Source of the DNA: Paenibacillus sp. FSL K6-1096
GTDB taxonomy: Bacteria > Bacillota > Bacilli > Paenibacillales > Paenibacillaceae
Direction of reading: 5' to 3'
Assembly: GCF_037977055.1 (NCBI RefSeq)
Contig: NZ_CP150274.1
Span: 6,634,001 to 6,698,000 of the forward strand
DNA: 64,000 nucleotides
Shown: piece after piece, positions 9,505-17,289 of the stretch
Position numbering within the stretch: position 1 is the first letter of the stretch
Layout: every line of letters starts with the position of its first letter
Notes under the pieces: generated by a model
Database searches by the model: none
What the model saw: only the letters and a program-made list of their open reading frames with translations
What the model was told of the DNA's origin: nothing
Made by a program: the position numbers and the translations under genes

Positions 9505-10011
9505 ATGAACGAACGAAATATCATCCTGGTCGGAATGATGGCTACGGGGAAATCCACGGTAGGCGCTATTCTGGCCGAGGAGCTTGGCTATGAATTGATT
9601 GATCTGGATGCATGGATTGTTGAGCGGGAAGGGCGCAGCATTGCGGAGATCTTCGCCGATGGCGGGGAGCAGATGTTCCGGAAGCTGGAATCCGCTGCTC
9701 TGAAGGAAATGCTGCAGGGAGAACGTAGGGTGATCTCTACCGGCGGGGGCGCCGTGCTTGCACCGGGTAATGCGGAGATGATGCTGGAGCACGGTTACGT
9801 GGTAGCCCTTACGGCCAGCGAGGAAGTGATTATTGAACGGGTTAGCGGGGATGAGAACCGGCCGCTGCTCGCCGGCAATGCCGCAGAAAGAGTACGCTCC
9901 ATTATGGAGCAGCGCCGTGAGGCATACCGCTTCGCGCATTGCACGGTCGATACAACCGGGCTGAATGTGGCTGAGGTCTCGCAGTATATTTTAATACGTT
10001 ACCGCGATTGA
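9505..10011 (+). CDS. aroK: shikimate kinase
   Basis: A 168-residue P-loop kinase that phosphorylates shikimate to shikimate 3-phosphate in aromatic amino acid synthesis. Walker A is GMMATGKST at about residues 10-18. DLDAWIVEREG carries the shikimate-binding Asp, FRKLE the substrate Arg, STGGGAV the Gly-rich loop, and ENRPLL the lid Arg. The ATG at 9505 follows GGAGGT closely; the TTG at 9493 would lie at the RBS. Its product is the substrate for the AroA reaction, and an AroA-like gene lies 0.5 kb further on but as a separate unit. Confidence 0.93.
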   Translation: MNERNIILVGMMATGKSTVGAILAEELGYELIDLDAWIVEREGRSIAEIFADGGEQMFRKLESAALKEMLQGERRVISTGGGAVLAPGNAEMMLEHGYVVALTASEEVIIERVSGDENRPLLAGNAAERVRSIMEQRREAYRFAHCTVDTTGLNVAEVSQYILIRYRD

Positions 10012-10055
10012 GCTTTTAAGCATGTTGGCGTACGATGCCTGGCAGCGGGAACCGC

Positions 10056-10358
10056 TTACTCGGTCTCGTTCCATTCGATCATGCCGCCGCTCAGGTTGGA
10101 GCCTTGGATACCGAATTGCTGCAGATATTCACAGACACGCTGGCTGCGGCTGCCGGAGCGGCAGATGAAGATAATCTCTGTATCGGCCGGAAGCGTCTCA
10201 GTGTGCTGCGGAATCTGGCCCATCGGAATATGCTGTGCGCCGGGAATCATGCCGGAGGCTACCTCGTCCTCTTCACGGACATCGATCAGTACAAGCTCCT
10301 CCCCTGATGCCAGCCGCTTACGCAGCTCCTGTGGTGTAATTTGCGGAATCTCATTCAT
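10056..10358 (-). CDS. rhodanese-like domain protein
   Basis: A single-domain rhodanese of 100 residues with the active-site loop CRSGSRS, where the Cys carries the persulfide, and the upstream LIDVREEDE motif. Such small proteins move sulfane sulfur for thiol modification or detoxification. The minus-strand ATG at 10358 is preceded by GAGGGT. It is divergent from aroA and convergent with aroK. Partners cannot be deduced. Confidence 0.85.
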   Translation of the reverse strand: MNEIPQITPQELRKRLASGEELVLIDVREEDEVASGMIPGAQHIPMGQIPQHTETLPADTEIIFICRSGSRSQRVCEYLQQFGIQGSNLSGGMIEWNETE

Positions 10359-10415
10359 GGCAGTACCCTCTTTTCTGTCCAGGTTTATTGTAAGGATCTT
10401 GTGTAGAATGAAATA

Positions 10416-10446
10416 ATGATAACACAACTGCGGATTACCCTGTCAA
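10416..10446 (-). promoter_or_regulatory. candidate promoter of the rhodanese gene
   Basis: On the minus strand, TTGACA (10441-10446) and TATCAT (10416-10421) are 19 bases apart. The boxes are good but the spacing is long. Confidence 0.4.
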
Positions 10447-10497
10447 ACGGGACCGTACATACACTTCACTACTTTTAGGATAAGGAGCGCTTATATT

Positions 10498-11790
10498 ATG
10501 GACGTTATTGTTAGGCCAACACCGGAGCTGCAAGGGGAATTCGGAGCTCTGTCCTCCAAAAACTACACCACCCGCTACCTGCTGGTAGCTGCCTTGTCTG
10601 AGGGCGTGAGTACGATCTACTATCCTGCACACAGCGAGGACAGCGATGCGATCCGCAGATGTATCGCCGATCTCGGCGCGGTGCTGACCGAGGATGAGGA
10701 GAAGATCGTAGTCCAAGGCTTTGGACGCCATCCGCGTGACGTCAAAGAGCTGAATGTCGGGAATGCCGGGGCGGTCCTCCGTTTCCTGATGGCGGTGGCT
10801 GCGCTAAGTCCCGAGGTGACCTTCGTGAATACGTACCCGGATTCCCTGGGCAAGCGGCCTCACGACGACCTGATCCTGGCGCTGGGCCAGCTTGGCGTGG
10901 AGGTGGAGCATAACAACGGAAGGCTGCCGATCACGATTCGCGGCGGCAAGCCGCAAGGCGGACGCATTACGGTCTCGGGTAGCGTCAGCTCGCAGTATCT
11001 CAGTGCCCTTTTGTTCCTGACGCCGCTGCTTGAAGAAGACAGTGAGATCATCGTGCTGGATGATCTGAAATCCAAGGTCGTGATCGGCCAGACGCTTGAG
11101 GTGCTGGAGCAGGCCGGAATCGTTGTACATGCTGCTGACGATTATATGTCCTTCCGGGTGCCGGGCCGCCAGGCCTACGCCGCCAAGACCTATACGGTGC
11201 AGGGCGACTATCCGGGATCGGCTGCTGTGCTTGCTGCTGCAGCGGTAACGAAGTCGGATGTGACGATTCACCGTCTGGCTGAGCGCAGCAAGCAGGGCGA
11301 GCGGGCGATTGTCGATGTGCTGCGGATGATGGAGGTGCCGCTCACCCATGAGAACGGATCGGTGCATGTGCAGGGAAACGGCCGCCTGAAGGCGGTAGAA
11401 TTCGACGGTGACGCGGCCACTGATGCTGTGCTGGCTATGGTAGCGGCTGCTGTATTCGCCGAAGGGACCTCTCGCTTCTATAATGTGGAGAATCTGCGCT
11501 ATAAGGAATGCGACCGCATTACGGATTATCTCGCCGAGCTGACCCGGGCCGGGGCGAAGGTTGAGGAACGGCGGGACGAAATTATCGTACACGGCACCCC
11601 GGAAGGCGTGGAGGGCGGCGTAACGATCAACGCCCATTATGACCACCGCGTCATCATGGCGCTGACCGTTGTGGGCCTGAGAGCCCGCCAGCCGCTGCGG
11701 ATCAAGGATGCCCACCATGTGGCCAAGTCATATCCGCAATACTTCGATCATTTGCGTCTGCTTGGCGCGAATGTGGAGTGGGTGGAATGA
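10498..11790 (+). CDS. aroA: EPSP synthase family protein (divergent AroA paralogue)
   Basis: A 430-residue protein of the EPSP synthase fold, which condenses shikimate 3-phosphate with PEP. Most catalytic residues are visible: Lys21, Arg26, the GNAG loop, Arg in KRPHDDL, SSQYLS, the Asp in ATDAVLAM, NLRYKECDRI, DHR, and the late Lys in VAKSYPQYF. But the usual Lys-Ser is Lys-Asn (SKNYTTR), the PEP-loop reads GNAGAVLRF instead of GNAGTAMRP, and the usual SKPY is SKVV. It stands outside any aro operon. AAGGAGCG lies eight bases before the ATG. The EPSP synthase function is probable but not certain. Confidence 0.8.
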   Translation: MDVIVRPTPELQGEFGALSSKNYTTRYLLVAALSEGVSTIYYPAHSEDSDAIRRCIADLGAVLTEDEEKIVVQGFGRHPRDVKELNVGNAGAVLRFLMAVAALSPEVTFVNTYPDSLGKRPHDDLILALGQLGVEVEHNNGRLPITIRGGKPQGGRITVSGSVSSQYLSALLFLTPLLEEDSEIIVLDDLKSKVVIGQTLEVLEQAGIVVHAADDYMSFRVPGRQAYAAKTYTVQGDYPGSAAVLAAAAVTKSDVTIHRLAERSKQGERAIVDVLRMMEVPLTHENGSVHVQGNGRLKAVEFDGDAATDAVLAMVAAAVFAEGTSRFYNVENLRYKECDRITDYLAELTRAGAKVEERRDEIIVHGTPEGVEGGVTINAHYDHRVIMALTVVGLRARQPLRIKDAHHVAKSYPQYFDHLRLLGANVEWVE

Positions 11791-12350
11791 GCCGTATAGA
11801 TTTATTAAGCATCACACCGCTTGCCCCTGAAGACATTCCTTCCGTATCAAATGTGTTCAGGATTACGATTAAGGATGCCTTCGAGCGCGAAGGACTGGGG
11901 CACCTGCAGGACGACCTCCGGCAGGAGATTGAAGCCAAGAACCGGATGGCTCAAGATTCATTGTATCCGCAGAATACAGCTGTGTATTTCTGGGTTGCCA
12001 GAGCCGGCGGAACGATCGTTGGCACTATCTCTTATTCACCTTGCGGAGAGGATGTCCGGAAATGCACGGATAACCGGCTTGCCGCTGTGGGGGAGCTGGG
12101 AAGCTTGTATGTGCTGCCTGAATATCAGGGTAAGGGTGTAGGCTCGGCGTTAATTGAGGAGGTTATGAATTTTCTCATGAAGCGGGGGATACCGGAATTC
12201 TGCCTGGACAGCGGATATAAGCGGGCCCAGGCCAGATGGCTGCGCAAGTTCGGAGCGCCCTATGCAGCAGTGCACGATTACTGGGGTCCGGATTCAGTTC
12301 ATATGGTGTGGCTGTGCAGTGTGAGTGACCTAGAGGATTCTAATGCTTAG
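11787..12350 (+). CDS. GNAT N-acetyltransferase
   Basis: A 187-residue acetyltransferase whose ATG overlaps the aroA stop (ATGA), so its translation is probably coupled to it. The acetyl-CoA-binding stretch is LYVLPEYQGKGVGSALIEE at about residues 113-131, preceded by the beta-strand GELGS. The substrate is unknown. The tight overlap suggests co-regulation with the AroA-like protein, but no biochemical link is known. Confidence 0.85.
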   Translation: MSRIDLLSITPLAPEDIPSVSNVFRITIKDAFEREGLGHLQDDLRQEIEAKNRMAQDSLYPQNTAVYFWVARAGGTIVGTISYSPCGEDVRKCTDNRLAAVGELGSLYVLPEYQGKGVGSALIEEVMNFLMKRGIPEFCLDSGYKRAQARWLRKFGAPYAAVHDYWGPDSVHMVWLCSVSDLEDSNA

Positions 12351-12386
12351 AAATGAGTAGAGGGCGGTTGTGCGAGCCGTGGATAT

Positions 12387-12415
12387 TTGGAACTTTGCCT
12401 GATGCGCGGTATGAT
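12387..12415 (+). promoter_or_regulatory. sigma-A promoter
   Basis: TTGGAA (12387-12392), 17-base spacer, TATGAT (12410-12415), before the CoA-binding protein gene. Confidence 0.6.
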
Positions 12416-12450
12416 GTACGTATATCTCATAACCGGAAGGGGAAGTACAC

Positions 12451-12885
12451 ATGAGCTTTGAGAACCCGAGCAGAGAGCAAATTGGAGATATTCTGGCTGC
12501 GGCCGGCAATATTGCTGTTGTCGGCCTGTCCGACAAAACGGACCGCACCTCCTACATGGTTGCAGGCGCAATGCAGAGCCGGGGCTACCGGATCATTCCG
12601 GTTAATCCGTCAGTGGACGGGGAGATCCTGGGCGAGAAATGCTACCACAGCCTGGCGGAGATTCCTGAGCCGGTGGATATTGTGAATGTATTCCGCCGCA
12701 GTGAATACTGCGCGGCTGTAGCGCAGGAGGCCGCTGATATCGGCGCACGCGTGCTCTGGCTGCAGCAGGGCATCATCAGCCAGGAGGCGGCAGATATTGC
12801 CGCCGCGAATGGCATGATCGCGATCATGGACCGCTGCATCAAGGTGGAGGAAGCGATCACGATGAACGGCCGCAGCCGGGGATGA
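12451..12885 (+). CDS. CoA-binding domain protein, YneT-like
   Basis: A 144-residue single Rossmann domain like B. subtilis YneT and E. coli YccU. It shows the nucleotide-binding strand IAVVGLSDKTDRTSY at about 20-35, IIPVNP near 48, DIVNVFRRSE near 75, and the C-terminal DRCIKVE motif. These proteins bind CoA or related nucleotides; their physiological role is not settled. GGAAGGGGAAG precedes the ATG, and a good promoter lies upstream. Confidence 0.88.
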   Translation: MSFENPSREQIGDILAAAGNIAVVGLSDKTDRTSYMVAGAMQSRGYRIIPVNPSVDGEILGEKCYHSLAEIPEPVDIVNVFRRSEYCAAVAQEAADIGARVLWLQQGIISQEAADIAAANGMIAIMDRCIKVEEAITMNGRSRG

Positions 12886-13018
12886 AGCTGGGCTGGAGCA
12901 GCTGCATCGGGAGCAGACCATCCCGTGCGGGCGGACCGGAAGTGTAGGCAAACGGTAAAAATCCGCTTTTTGCTATACTGGATACCAGCGAAGGTAACGG
13001 CTATAATTGAACCAGACG

Positions 13019-13065
13019 AAGAACGTCCTTGATTCCGCTGAGGTTGGCGGGAAGGGCGTTCTTTT
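13019..13065 (+). terminator. terminator-like hairpin before the nuclease-like gene
   Basis: AAGAACGTCCTT and AAGGGCGTTCTT pair across 21 bases and run into TTTTGT. It lies 26 bases before the ATG at 13092, so it may attenuate that gene rather than end the previous one. A TATAAT at 13002-13007 lies just upstream, without a clear -35 box. Confidence 0.5.
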
Positions 13066-13091
13066 GTATTTTCCGGGAGGAGGAAGTGAAG

Positions 13092-13763
13092 ATGGACTTT
13101 GAGCAGGCGCACAGCAGCTTTGTAGAGGCACATGTTAAAGAGAGAACAGGTGAACGGCGGGGAAGGCTGCTGCGCGGGCATCAATATGCGGAACGGCTGT
13201 TTCTGCTGAATGTATGGTGGCCGTTGTTTGAGTCGCTGGAGGATCTGCATCCCGAATATGAGGTATATGACTGGAACCGGAAATCGCAATTTCTCGATTT
13301 TGCCTTTCTGCCGCAGAATGGGGCCCGTTTCGGCATTGAATGTGACGGCTATCAGAGCCATATTAAGGATATGGACCGGGAGAAGTTCAACTATGCGCTG
13401 AACCGCGACACGTTCCTGACCGGGATGGGCTGGAAGATGCTGCACTTCTCGTTCGACGACATCCAGCAGCGCCCCGAAGTCTGCCGGATGCTGCTGCAGC
13501 TGGCACTGGCTCCTTATTTGGCGCGGAGCAGGGGGGCGGGAGTACAATTATTATCTGGTGAGAAAGAGGTGCTGCGATTAGCCTGGCAGATGGGCAGACC
13601 GCTCCGTCCTAAGGATGTAACGGATTACTTCGAGATTAACTTTAGAACTGCACGCAAGCTGTTGAGCGCTCTGAGTAATAAAGGACTGCTCCAGCCTGTT
13701 GCTGGCGGAAGAGGGATAAGATCCTATGAGGTGAGGCCCATACATCAGGATCAGAGTTGGTGA
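13092..13763 (+). CDS. PD-(D/E)XK-like nuclease domain protein with C-terminal winged helix
   Basis: A 223-residue protein. Residues about 40-150 resemble DUF559/Vsr-like restriction-fold domains: FLDFAFL supplies an Asp, and after a turn GIECDGYQSH supplies Glu-X-Asp, with a later LHFSFDD. The usual catalytic Lys is replaced by Asp in the ExD form, so activity is uncertain. Residues about 170-215 form a winged-helix-like segment (RPKDVTDYFEINFRTARKL). GGAGGAGGAAG precedes the ATG. It lies beside the repeat array and IS element. A defence or repair role is only a guess. Confidence 0.6.
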   Translation: MDFEQAHSSFVEAHVKERTGERRGRLLRGHQYAERLFLLNVWWPLFESLEDLHPEYEVYDWNRKSQFLDFAFLPQNGARFGIECDGYQSHIKDMDREKFNYALNRDTFLTGMGWKMLHFSFDDIQQRPEVCRMLLQLALAPYLARSRGAGVQLLSGEKEVLRLAWQMGRPLRPKDVTDYFEINFRTARKLLSALSNKGLLQPVAGGRGIRSYEVRPIHQDQSW

Positions 13764-13932
13764 GGAGCAGGACATCATTGCATACAAGATTCGAATGGTC
13801 GTAGCCGCACCAGTGTGAATGTATTTTGTACATTAGAATTTAGTTTGAACCTGTGGTTTCGAGCTTCTGTTGCATTTTATACAGTAGAAATTTGCCTTGC
13901 GGTTGGTTATGATGTAATTCTGAGAATTCTAA

Positions 13933-13945
13933 TGTACGAAGTACA
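13933..13945 (+). repeat. left target site duplication of the IS
   Basis: TGTACGAAGTACA abuts the left IS end and is repeated exactly at 15161-15173. Confidence 0.85.
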
Positions 13946-15160
13946 GGCCTGTTGATTAGCCAAAAAAAGGTAGCAAAAAGGCCGCTCATTCGGTAAAGTG
14001 TTTGTACCCCTACAAACATCCGAAACGAGGCGACCTCATGAAAAAGTCTACTTCAATCTCGAACATTCTGCAATTAGTGATTCCTGAAGAGAAACTCTCA
14101 CCGTTTCTTCAAGAACTTGAATATGTCGATACAGCAAGAAAGTTTACCGTCTATGACCTCTTTTTATTCTTGGCGGAGGCTTCGTTCCAGCAGTGGGAGG
14201 GATATCGGGATGGTGAAGTACGCATGGATTCCAGCGGCCTTAGACCCGTAGACCATTCAACGCTTTCCAAAAAAGCGAAAGATGTTCCCTTCGAGCTTTT
14301 TAAGCAATTGCTGAACCTCATGATTGATCTGTGTAATCGCTCGACCCGAAGACATTTAGGGATTCCCAAAGCCTTACTTCTCGTCGATTCCACCAAAATT
14401 ACCGTCGGGAAAGAACGGCTTCCTTGGGCTCCGCTGAAAGGCGAACGCGCAGGAATCAAATTACACGTGTCGGTGGTGGCCGATGAAGGCCGGCTCTTTA
14501 AGGTGACCGAGACCACAGGGAATTCCCATGATTTTAAAAGCTGTCCCGAGCTGATCGACAAACGGTTTATTATCGTAGCCGATCGGGCGTATGGCAGTCA
14601 CAAACGATTCGATGAGTATCTGGAGCAGCACCAATGCTTTGTCATTCGGCTTCGGGACAACACGCTCTTTCAGTCCCCGGTTGCCCGGATACGAAGCGAA
14701 CCCTTCACAGGAACTCTCGAACAAGATTTCACCTGCCAATTAGGAAAAGGACAACGGCTTTCCAAGAACCGTTTTCGCGTAGTAATTCTAAGAGACCCAC
14801 AAGGCAACCCGGTGATTCTTGCTACGAATCTGCACTGGCACTCCGCTGAGCGGATTGCAGAAATTTACAAGAAGCGGTGGCAGATCGAAGTGTTTTTTCG
14901 CTGGATTAAGCAGCATTTAAACATTCCAACCTTATTTGGGACCACACCCAATGCTGTGTACGGACAGTTGTATACCGCTTTACTGGTTTATGTGTTATTG
15001 AAATTCCTCTTTGACAAAGGAAATGCAGTGGTTCATTGGAGCGCCAAACTAACGTTTGCCGATTTTGACCGCTTATTTACGCTGCAACGATTACCCGTAG
15101 AATGGATTACTTTTTTGACTAATAATCTTACATTCCCATAATTTAGCTAATCAACAGGCG
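13946..15160 (+). mobile_element. complete IS4-family insertion sequence (1215 bp)
   Basis: The ends are 15-bp terminal inverted repeats matching at 14 positions: GGCCTGTTGATTAGC at the left and, read inward from the right, CGCCTGTTGATTAGC. A perfect 13-bp direct repeat flanks the element, which fits the 10-13 bp duplications of IS4 relatives. One intact transposase gene fills the element. Intact ends, duplication and frame suggest a recent insertion. Confidence 0.9.
14038..15141 (+). CDS. IS4-family DDE transposase
   Basis: A 367-residue transposase, apparently intact. The catalytic triad is visible: Asp in LLLVDSTKI (about residue 115), Asp in IIVADRAYGS (about 183), and Glu in YKKRWQIEVFFRWIKQHL (about 285), the YREK-type signature of the family. 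It catalyses cut-and-paste movement of the 1.2-kb element. GAGGCGACC precedes the ATG at 14038. Codon use is more AT-rich than that of the neighbours, consistent with a foreign origin. Confidence 0.93.
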   Translation: MKKSTSISNILQLVIPEEKLSPFLQELEYVDTARKFTVYDLFLFLAEASFQQWEGYRDGEVRMDSSGLRPVDHSTLSKKAKDVPFELFKQLLNLMIDLCNRSTRRHLGIPKALLLVDSTKITVGKERLPWAPLKGERAGIKLHVSVVADEGRLFKVTETTGNSHDFKSCPELIDKRFIIVADRAYGSHKRFDEYLEQHQCFVIRLRDNTLFQSPVARIRSEPFTGTLEQDFTCQLGKGQRLSKNRFRVVILRDPQGNPVILATNLHWHSAERIAEIYKKRWQIEVFFRWIKQHLNIPTLFGTTPNAVYGQLYTALLVYVLLKFLFDKGNAVVHWSAKLTFADFDRLFTLQRLPVEWITFLTNNLTFP

Positions 15161-15173
15161 TGTACGAAGTACA
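15161..15173 (+). repeat. right target site duplication of the IS
   Basis: TGTACGAAGTACA, identical to the left copy and abutting the right terminal inverted repeat. It is followed by ATAGAA as in the other array units, so it is the original genomic half. Confidence 0.85.
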
Positions 15174-15261
15174 ATAGAACGTGAATATGAGCGGAATTTC
15201 GGCTAATCTGTTGTACAAAATACAATCACCGCTCTATTGGTAGGCTGTCTATGCTTAAGCC

Positions 15262-15302
15262 GGTGCTGAGGTGCTGAGGTGCTGAGGGTGCTGACGGTGC
15301 TG
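15262..15302 (+). repeat. short tandem repeat of GGTGCTGA
   Basis: Five copies of an 8-base unit (GGTGCTGA, the last two spaced by one extra base) in the region between the IS and the PTS promoter. Slippage here would change spacing but not a coding frame. Confidence 0.85.
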
Positions 15303-15344
15303 TCTTCTCTACACAATTCACCTTCGGCTTCCCGCCGGATTCTT

Positions 15345-15373
15345 TTGACAAAAACTGCTGCAGCGCGTACCAT
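15345..15373 (+). promoter_or_regulatory. sigma-A promoter of the PTS operon
   Basis: TTGACA (15345-15350), 17 bases, TACCAT (15368-15373), 30 bases before the TTG start. No GlcT-type antiterminator hairpin is seen. Confidence 0.65.
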
Positions 15374-15402
15374 TCAATATAGAATGAAAGGAGAGGGTCG
15401 CC

Positions 15403-17289
15403 TTGAATTGGCTCGGATCTTTGCAGCAATTGGGCAGAGCCATTATGCTACCTACCATGGTGCTTCCGGCTGCAGCCATCCTGCTGAGTCTGGGCAGCCT
15501 GCCGTGGTCTGCATGGGGACTTTCTTCGGTATCCGAAGTGACGACGTACGCGGGGCAAGGAATATTCTATTTCATGCCTTATTTGTTTGCGGTCGGTGTG
15601 GCGTGGGGGTTGTCCAATCAAGCCGGACCGGCCGGACTGGCCGCGCTTGCGGGGATGTTCACTTATGACCGGATTGTGTCCAACATGGGAGACGGGGCTG
15701 TACAGCCTGCAACATTAATTGGGATTATCCTCGGCATTGTCGCCGGTGTAGCGCATAACCGCTTTAAGAATATCAAGCTGCCGGAGGCGATCCAGTTTTT
15801 TGGCGGATCGCGGTTTGTTCTGCTGTTCATGGGGTTATTCTCGGCGCTGTTCGCCTGGGTCATGCTCGGCGTGTCGCCGCTGCTGCAGGAGCTGCTGAAC
15901 AAGCTTTTCAGTGCGGTGCAGATGACCGGCGGATACGGCGTATTTATCTATGGGGTCTTATACCGGGTGCTGACCGCCTTCGGTCTGCATCATATTCTGA
16001 ATAATGTGTTCTGGTTCCAGCTGGGCTCCTTCACGACGCCGGACGGCAGTGCGGTCGTGCAGGGGGATTTGCCGCGTTTTTTTGCCGGTGACCCGACAGC
16101 GGGGATCTTCATGGCCGGGCTGTTCCCGGTGATGATGTTTGCCCTGCCGGCTATTGCGTTCGCCATTATCCAGGAAGCGCGCGAGGACCTGAAGCCTAAG
16201 ATCAGAAAGACCTTCGTGCGTGCGGCGCTGGTCTGCTTCCTGACCGGAGTCTCGGAGCAGATTGAGTTCGCCTTCCTGTTCGCTTCGCCTTATCTGTTCG
16301 GCCTGCATGTGGTTATGTCCGGCCTGGCGATGGTGCTGACGTATTCGCTGGGGATTCATCACGGCTTCTCCTATTCTGCTGGCGCGATTGACTTCTTCCT
16401 CAATCTGCATCTGGCCCAGCGGGCCTGGCTGCTGATTCCGATCGGGATCGGCTACGGGATAGTCTACTATAATGTATTCCGCTGGGCGATCCGCCGCTTC
16501 CAGATTCCGACACCGGGCCGCGAAGAAGGCTCTGAGCTGGGCGACTGGGCGGGGAACATCCCGTATCAGGCACCGCTGATTCTGGAGGCACTGGGCGGCA
16601 AAGAGAACATCGTACAGGTTCAGGCCTGCATTACCCGGCTGCGGCTGACGGTCCACAATGACCGCTTCATCGATACCGTGGCCCTGAAGGGGCTGGGGTC
16701 GGCAGGCATCATCAAGCTGGGCGGCGGCAATGTGCAGGTTGTGTTCGGAACCTATTCAGAGCTGATCCGCGAAGAGATTGACAAGCTGATGCTGCGCGAT
16801 CTGCCGCAGGTGCTGTTCAGTGCGCCGATCCAGGGGCGGATGATGCCGATTGAAGAGGTGCCGGATCATATTTTTGCCGCGAAGCTGGTGGGGGATGGTG
16901 TGGCCTTTGTCCCGGAGAAGGGAGAGCTGGTCTCGCCTGTCTTCGGCAAGGTGATGCACGTGTACCCTACGATGCACGCAGTGGGCATTGCTACGCCCGA
17001 AGGGCTGGAGGTGCTGATGCATATCGGGATCGATACTTCGCAGCTTAAAGGGCCGTTTGAGGCGCTTGTAGAAGAAGGGGACAGTGTGGAGCCGGGGCAG
17101 CTGCTGGTCCGCTTTGACCTGGCCTATCTGAAGGAGCACGCCGCCTCGCTGGCGACCCCGATGGTGATTACCAATCCGGACCGTGTCAAATCCTGGAGCT
17201 ACGCTCCGTTCAAAAATGTGAAAAAGGGGCAGTCTTCAGTCATGTCCGTGGTACTACACGAAAGCAATGTTGGAGGGATCGAAGCATGA
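15403..17289 (+). CDS. PTS EIICBA permease, N-acetylglucosamine type
   Basis: A 628-residue fused PTS transporter. EIIC (about 1-365) has membrane segments and the motif FGLHHILNNVFWFQLG typical of the GlcNAc (NagE/NagP) subgroup rather than PtsG. EIIB (about 395-465) has the phosphocysteine in VQACITRLRL (Cys409). EIIA (about 480-620) has the phosphohistidine in VLMHIGIDT (His540). The protein takes up and phosphorylates the sugar using phosphate relayed from EI. The TTG start has AAGGAGAGGG upstream. It overlaps the next gene, which encodes EI. Glucose as a second substrate cannot be excluded. Confidence 0.88.
   Translation: MNWLGSLQQLGRAIMLPTMVLPAAAILLSLGSLPWSAWGLSSVSEVTTYAGQGIFYFMPYLFAVGVAWGLSNQAGPAGLAALAGMFTYDRIVSNMGDGAVQPATLIGIILGIVAGVAHNRFKNIKLPEAIQFFGGSRFVLLFMGLFSALFAWVMLGVSPLLQELLNKLFSAVQMTGGYGVFIYGVLYRVLTAFGLHHILNNVFWFQLGSFTTPDGSAVVQGDLPRFFAGDPTAGIFMAGLFPVMMFALPAIAFAIIQEAREDLKPKIRKTFVRAALVCFLTGVSEQIEFAFLFASPYLFGLHVVMSGLAMVLTYSLGIHHGFSYSAGAIDFFLNLHLAQRAWLLIPIGIGYGIVYYNVFRWAIRRFQIPTPGREEGSELGDWAGNIPYQAPLILEALGGKENIVQVQACITRLRLTVHNDRFIDTVALKGLGSAGIIKLGGGNVQVVFGTYSELIREEIDKLMLRDLPQVLFSAPIQGRMMPIEEVPDHIFAAKLVGDGVAFVPEKGELVSPVFGKVMHVYPTMHAVGIATPEGLEVLMHIGIDTSQLKGPFEALVEEGDSVEPGQLLVRFDLAYLKEHAASLATPMVITNPDRVKSWSYAPFKNVKKGQSSVMSVVLHESNVGGIEA

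Larger units (their letters stand above)
13820..15224. repeat. tandem palindromic repeat array, split by an IS element
   Basis: Four imperfect palindromes share the pattern TGTA(T/C)NNN(G/A)TACA: TGTATTTTGTACA (13820), TGCATTTTATACA (13871), TGTACGAAGTACA (13933 and, after the IS, 15161), TGTACAAAATACA (15212). The first three are followed by NTAGAA. Core-to-core distances are 51, 62 and, after removing the IS, 51 bases, so the sites are near helical phase. No coding potential is visible. Confidence 0.75.

Noticed and set aside
13946-15160. Part of a prophage or integrative element
   Set aside because: No integrase, phage or conjugation genes; a single intact IS explains the region.
13820-15224. 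CRISPR array at the repeat cluster
   Set aside because: Only four degenerate copies, palindromic cores of 13 bp, and unequal spacing; no cas genes nearby.
15306-15402. GlcT-type antiterminator (RAT) hairpin before the PTS gene
   Set aside because: No suitable stem with a terminator overlap was found in the 90 bases before the start.
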